Below are positions 61,456-64,000 of a stretch of DNA of 64,000 nucleotides, piece after piece. How positions within the stretch are numbered: position 1 is the stretch's first letter; every line of letters starts with the position of its first letter. This DNA comes from Enterobacter hormaechei ATCC 49162. Lineage in GTDB: Bacteria; Pseudomonadota; Gammaproteobacteria; Enterobacterales; Enterobacteriaceae. The position numbers and the translations under genes are program-made. The stretch lies in the NCBI RefSeq assembly GCF_001875655.1, contig NZ_MKEQ01000001.1, positions 1,674,001 through 1,738,000 on the forward strand, read 5' to 3'. The notes under the pieces were generated by a model that had not been told where the DNA came from, made no database searches, and was given only the letters and a program-made list of their open reading frames with translations.

Positions 61456-62418
61456 TCAGCGGCAGGCGGTGACCAGTGACACCATCATGTCGATATGCTC
61501 AGGGGAGTCGTTAAGCGCCGGAATGTACTCGTACTTTTCACCGCCAGCCTCAAGGAAAAATTCCCGGTTTTGCACCGCGATCTCCTCCAGCGTTTCCAGA
61601 CAGTCCGCCGAGAAGCCCGGCGACATCACCTGAATGTGCTTCACGCCTTTCTCGCCCAGCATTTTAAGCGTTTCATCAGTATACGGGGTCAGCCACGGCT
61701 CGCGGCCAAAGCGCGACTGGAAGGTCATCATCACCTTCTCCGGCGGCAGGCCGAGGGCGGAGACCAGCTCGCGGGTGGTATCGCGGCAGCGCTGGGGGTA
61801 ATCATCGCCTTCGTTGGCGAAACGCTGCGGAATACCGTGATAGGAGAGCAGCAGCAGATCCGGCTCGCCATGTTTTTCAAACGACGCGCGCGCGCTGCTG
61901 GCAAGCGCCTGAATGTACAGCTCGTTATCGGCGTAGTCGCGGATAAAGGTGATACCCGGTATACGGCGGCGGGTCGCCAGAATACGCGCCAGTTCGTCCC
62001 AGACGGCAGCCACCGTGGAGCAGGAGTACTGCGGATAAAGGGCGAGCACCACAATGTGCTCAACGCCCTGCGCCAGCAGAGAGTCGACGGCGCTTGCCAG
62101 GGACGGCTTGCCGTAGCTCATGCCGAGCGCAACGGGCATCTCAGGCAGGCGGGCGGCCAGCGCTTTTTCCTGTCGGCGGCTGTACACCATCAGCGGCGAG
62201 CCCTCTTCCATCCACACGGACTGATAGAGTTTAGCGACGCGCGGCGAACGAATCGGCAGGATGACGCCACGCAGCAGCGGCCACCACAGCAGTCTCGGGG
62301 TATCCACGACGCGCGTGTCGCTTAAAAATTGTCGCAGGTAGCGTTTTACCGCGTCTGATGTAGGTGCTTCTGGAGTGCCCAGATTGGCAAGCAGGATGCC
62401 GGTTTTCGCCTGACTCAT
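61456..62418 (-). CDS. hemH: Ferrochelatase HemH
   Basis: 320 aa, full length. [40 protein letters not shown] (catalytic His), [19 protein letters not shown] and [20 protein letters not shown]. It inserts Fe2+ into protoporphyrin IX at the inner membrane, the last step of haem synthesis. It lies 124 bp after adk on the same strand. Confidence 0.97.
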   Translation of the reverse strand: MSQAKTGILLANLGTPEAPTSDAVKRYLRQFLSDTRVVDTPRLLWWPLLRGVILPIRSPRVAKLYQSVWMEEGSPLMVYSRRQEKALAARLPEMPVALGMSYGKPSLASAVDSLLAQGVEHIVVLALYPQYSCSTVAAVWDELARILATRRRIPGITFIRDYADNELYIQALASSARASFEKHGEPDLLLLSYHGIPQRFANEGDDYPQRCRDTTRELVSALGLPPEKVMMTFQSRFGREPWLTPYTDETLKMLGEKGVKHIQVMSPGFSADCLETLEEIAVQNREFFLEAGGEKYEYIPALNDSPEHIDMMVSLVTACR

Positions 62419-62510
62419 TCACGCCTCTTAACCATTTGATAGGTTGTCAATTGTAGCGGAAATGCGTTTAAACGAAACCCATTGCTGTAATAGGTAAGAT
62501 GAGAATATTT

Positions 62511-62532
62511 CTCACCCGGAAGCCCGGGTGAG
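62511..62532 (-). terminator. adk hairpin terminator
   Basis: CTCACCCGG (62511-62519), loop AAGC, CCGGGTGAG (62524-62532). Read on the minus strand, AAATATTCTC follows the stem 10 bp after the adk stop, so it is a weak-tailed terminator. Confidence 0.65.
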
Positions 62533-62542
62533 AGGCGCGCAA

Positions 62543-63220
<678 letters not shown>

Positions 63221-63324
63221 TCAAAAGCGCTAAACAATACCACCAGAACGGGTATCGCTCAAGGAAGGCGGGGAGGCTGAAACGGTTAATGAGGGCAGAT
63301 AATTTGGGAGAGTGCAGACAACTG

Positions 63325-63407
63325 CCCCTCACCCTAACCCTCTCCCCAGAGGGGAGAGGGGACGATTATACCCTCTCCCCTTTGGGGAGAGGGCCAGGGT
63401 GAGGGGT
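63325..63407. repeat. C-rich inverted repeat pair between htpG and adk
   Basis: CCCCTCACCCTAACCCTCTC, CCC, AGA, GGGGAGAGGG, then CCCTCTCCCC TTT GGGGAGAGGG CCAGGGTGAGGGG. It is the same family as at 30375 and 60000, just downstream of htpG. Confidence 0.78.
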
Positions 63408-63416
63408 CGTGTTTAA

Positions 63417-64000
63417 TTACGCCAGCAGCAGCGCATTCACACGTTTAATGAACAGGTTAGGGTCTTCCAGCGTACCGCGCTCGGCCAGCAGGGACTGATC
63501 CAGCAGCAGTTCAACCCACTCGGCAAAGCGGGCGTCATCCTGGGTATCCGCCGCGCGTTTCACCAGTGGATGATCCGGATTAAGCTCAAAGATATATTTC
63601 ACTTCCGGCACGGCCTGGCCCGCCGCAGCGAACAGTTTCGCCATCTGGGTGCTCATTTCGTCCGCATCGGTGGTGACAATGGCTGGCGTATCGGTCAGAC
63701 GGTGCGTGAAGCGCACCTCTTTCACGCGGTCGCCCAGCAGGGTTTTCACGCGCTCAACGAACGGCTCCAGCGCCTTCTCGGCTTCTTTCGCGCTGTCGTC
63801 CACTTCATCCGCCAGCTTATCGATAGACTCGTCAGCTTTGGCAACAGACTGGAAAGATTTACCGTCGAACTCGGTCAGGTAGTTCATCATCCACTCGTCG
63901 ATGCGGTCAGACAGCAGCAGTACTTCAATGCCTTTCTTACGCAGCAGCTCCAGATGCGGGCTGCTCTTCGCTGCCGCATAGCTGTCGGCGGTGATGTAAT
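63417..64000 (-). CDS. htpG: Chaperone HtpG (Hsp90), 3' part
   Basis: The last ~194 codons of a gene whose start lies beyond the right edge. The frame is open to base 64000 and reads [55 protein letters not shown] and ends [12 protein letters not shown]. This covers the end of the middle domain and the C-terminal dimerisation domain of Hsp90. E. coli HtpG has 624 residues. Confidence 0.96.
   Translation of the reverse strand, partial: YITADSYAAAKSSPHLELLRKKGIEVLLLSDRIDEWMMNYLTEFDGKSFQSVAKADESIDKLADEVDDSAKEAEKALEPFVERVKTLLGDRVKEVRFTHRLTDTPAIVTTDADEMSTQMAKLFAAAGQAVPEVKYIFELNPDHPLVKRAADTQDDARFAEWVELLLDQSLLAERGTLEDPNLFIKRVNALLLA

Overview
The window is enterobacterial chromosome, most like Enterobacter or a close relative. 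From the fim cluster rightward the gene order matches the E. coli K-12 argU-to-htpG segment (fim/sfm, folD, ybcJ, ybcI, cysS, ppiB, lpxH, purE, purK, mnmH, ybbP, ybbA, tesA, ybbO, cnoX, fetB, fetA, qmcA, ybbJ, cueR, copA, ybaP, ybaK, ushA, fsr, ybaL, gsk, hemH, adk, htpG). It lacks the K-12 allantoin block and carries Salmonella-type fim regulators (FimY, FimZ and an EAL protein) beside a tRNA-Arg(UCU) gene.

Bases 1-19682 are the right part of a lambdoid prophage. Its integrase resembles DLP12 IntD and ends 15 bp from tRNA-Arg(UCU), the site DLP12 uses in K-12. The left end (Q, lysis, head, tail, attL) lies outside the window. The leftward early operon runs from a Cro-like gene at 5742 through a YdaT-like activator, replication protein O with an internal origin of five 19-bp dyads, a DnaC-type helicase loader, accessory genes, a terminator, then ybcN/ninB-like and ninE. 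The rightward operon from pL runs through many small ORFs, an HNH endonuclease, a Rad52-type annealing protein, SSB, a PAPS-reductase-like protein, two adenine-methyltransferase-like proteins, a second HNH endonuclease, xis and int. The two promoters share one architecture: matching operators (core CACAATTCGTG) stand upstream of the -35 and inside the spacer.

The most interesting part is the immunity region between the two operator clusters. Downstream of the CI-like repressor, where lambda carries rexAB, lies a three-gene operon at 6610-8138: an MqsR-like toxin, an MqsA-like antitoxin with a C-terminal extension, and a SecB-like chaperone. This is the layout of a toxin-antitoxin-chaperone (TAC) system. 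It has its own promoter, a 15-bp palindrome over the -10, and a terminator.

Bases 19698-29000 hold the tRNA gene, an EAL-domain gene, fimY, an 809-bp non-coding region with periodic TCCTAA/TTAGGA half-sites, fimZ, and the type 1 fimbrial operon fimAICDHF on the minus strand. There is no fimB/fimE and no invertible switch.

Bases 29291-64000 are core housekeeping genes: one-carbon metabolism, cysteinyl-tRNA synthesis, purine and lipid A synthesis, tRNA selenation, copper and iron export, nucleotide salvage, haem synthesis and chaperones. Three local additions break the K-12 order: a PTS EIICB plus LacI-type regulator between ybcJ and ybcI, a porin after mnmH, and an unrecognised 284-aa protein between fetA and qmcA. 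REP/BIME-type and C-rich inverted repeats sit in many of the gaps.
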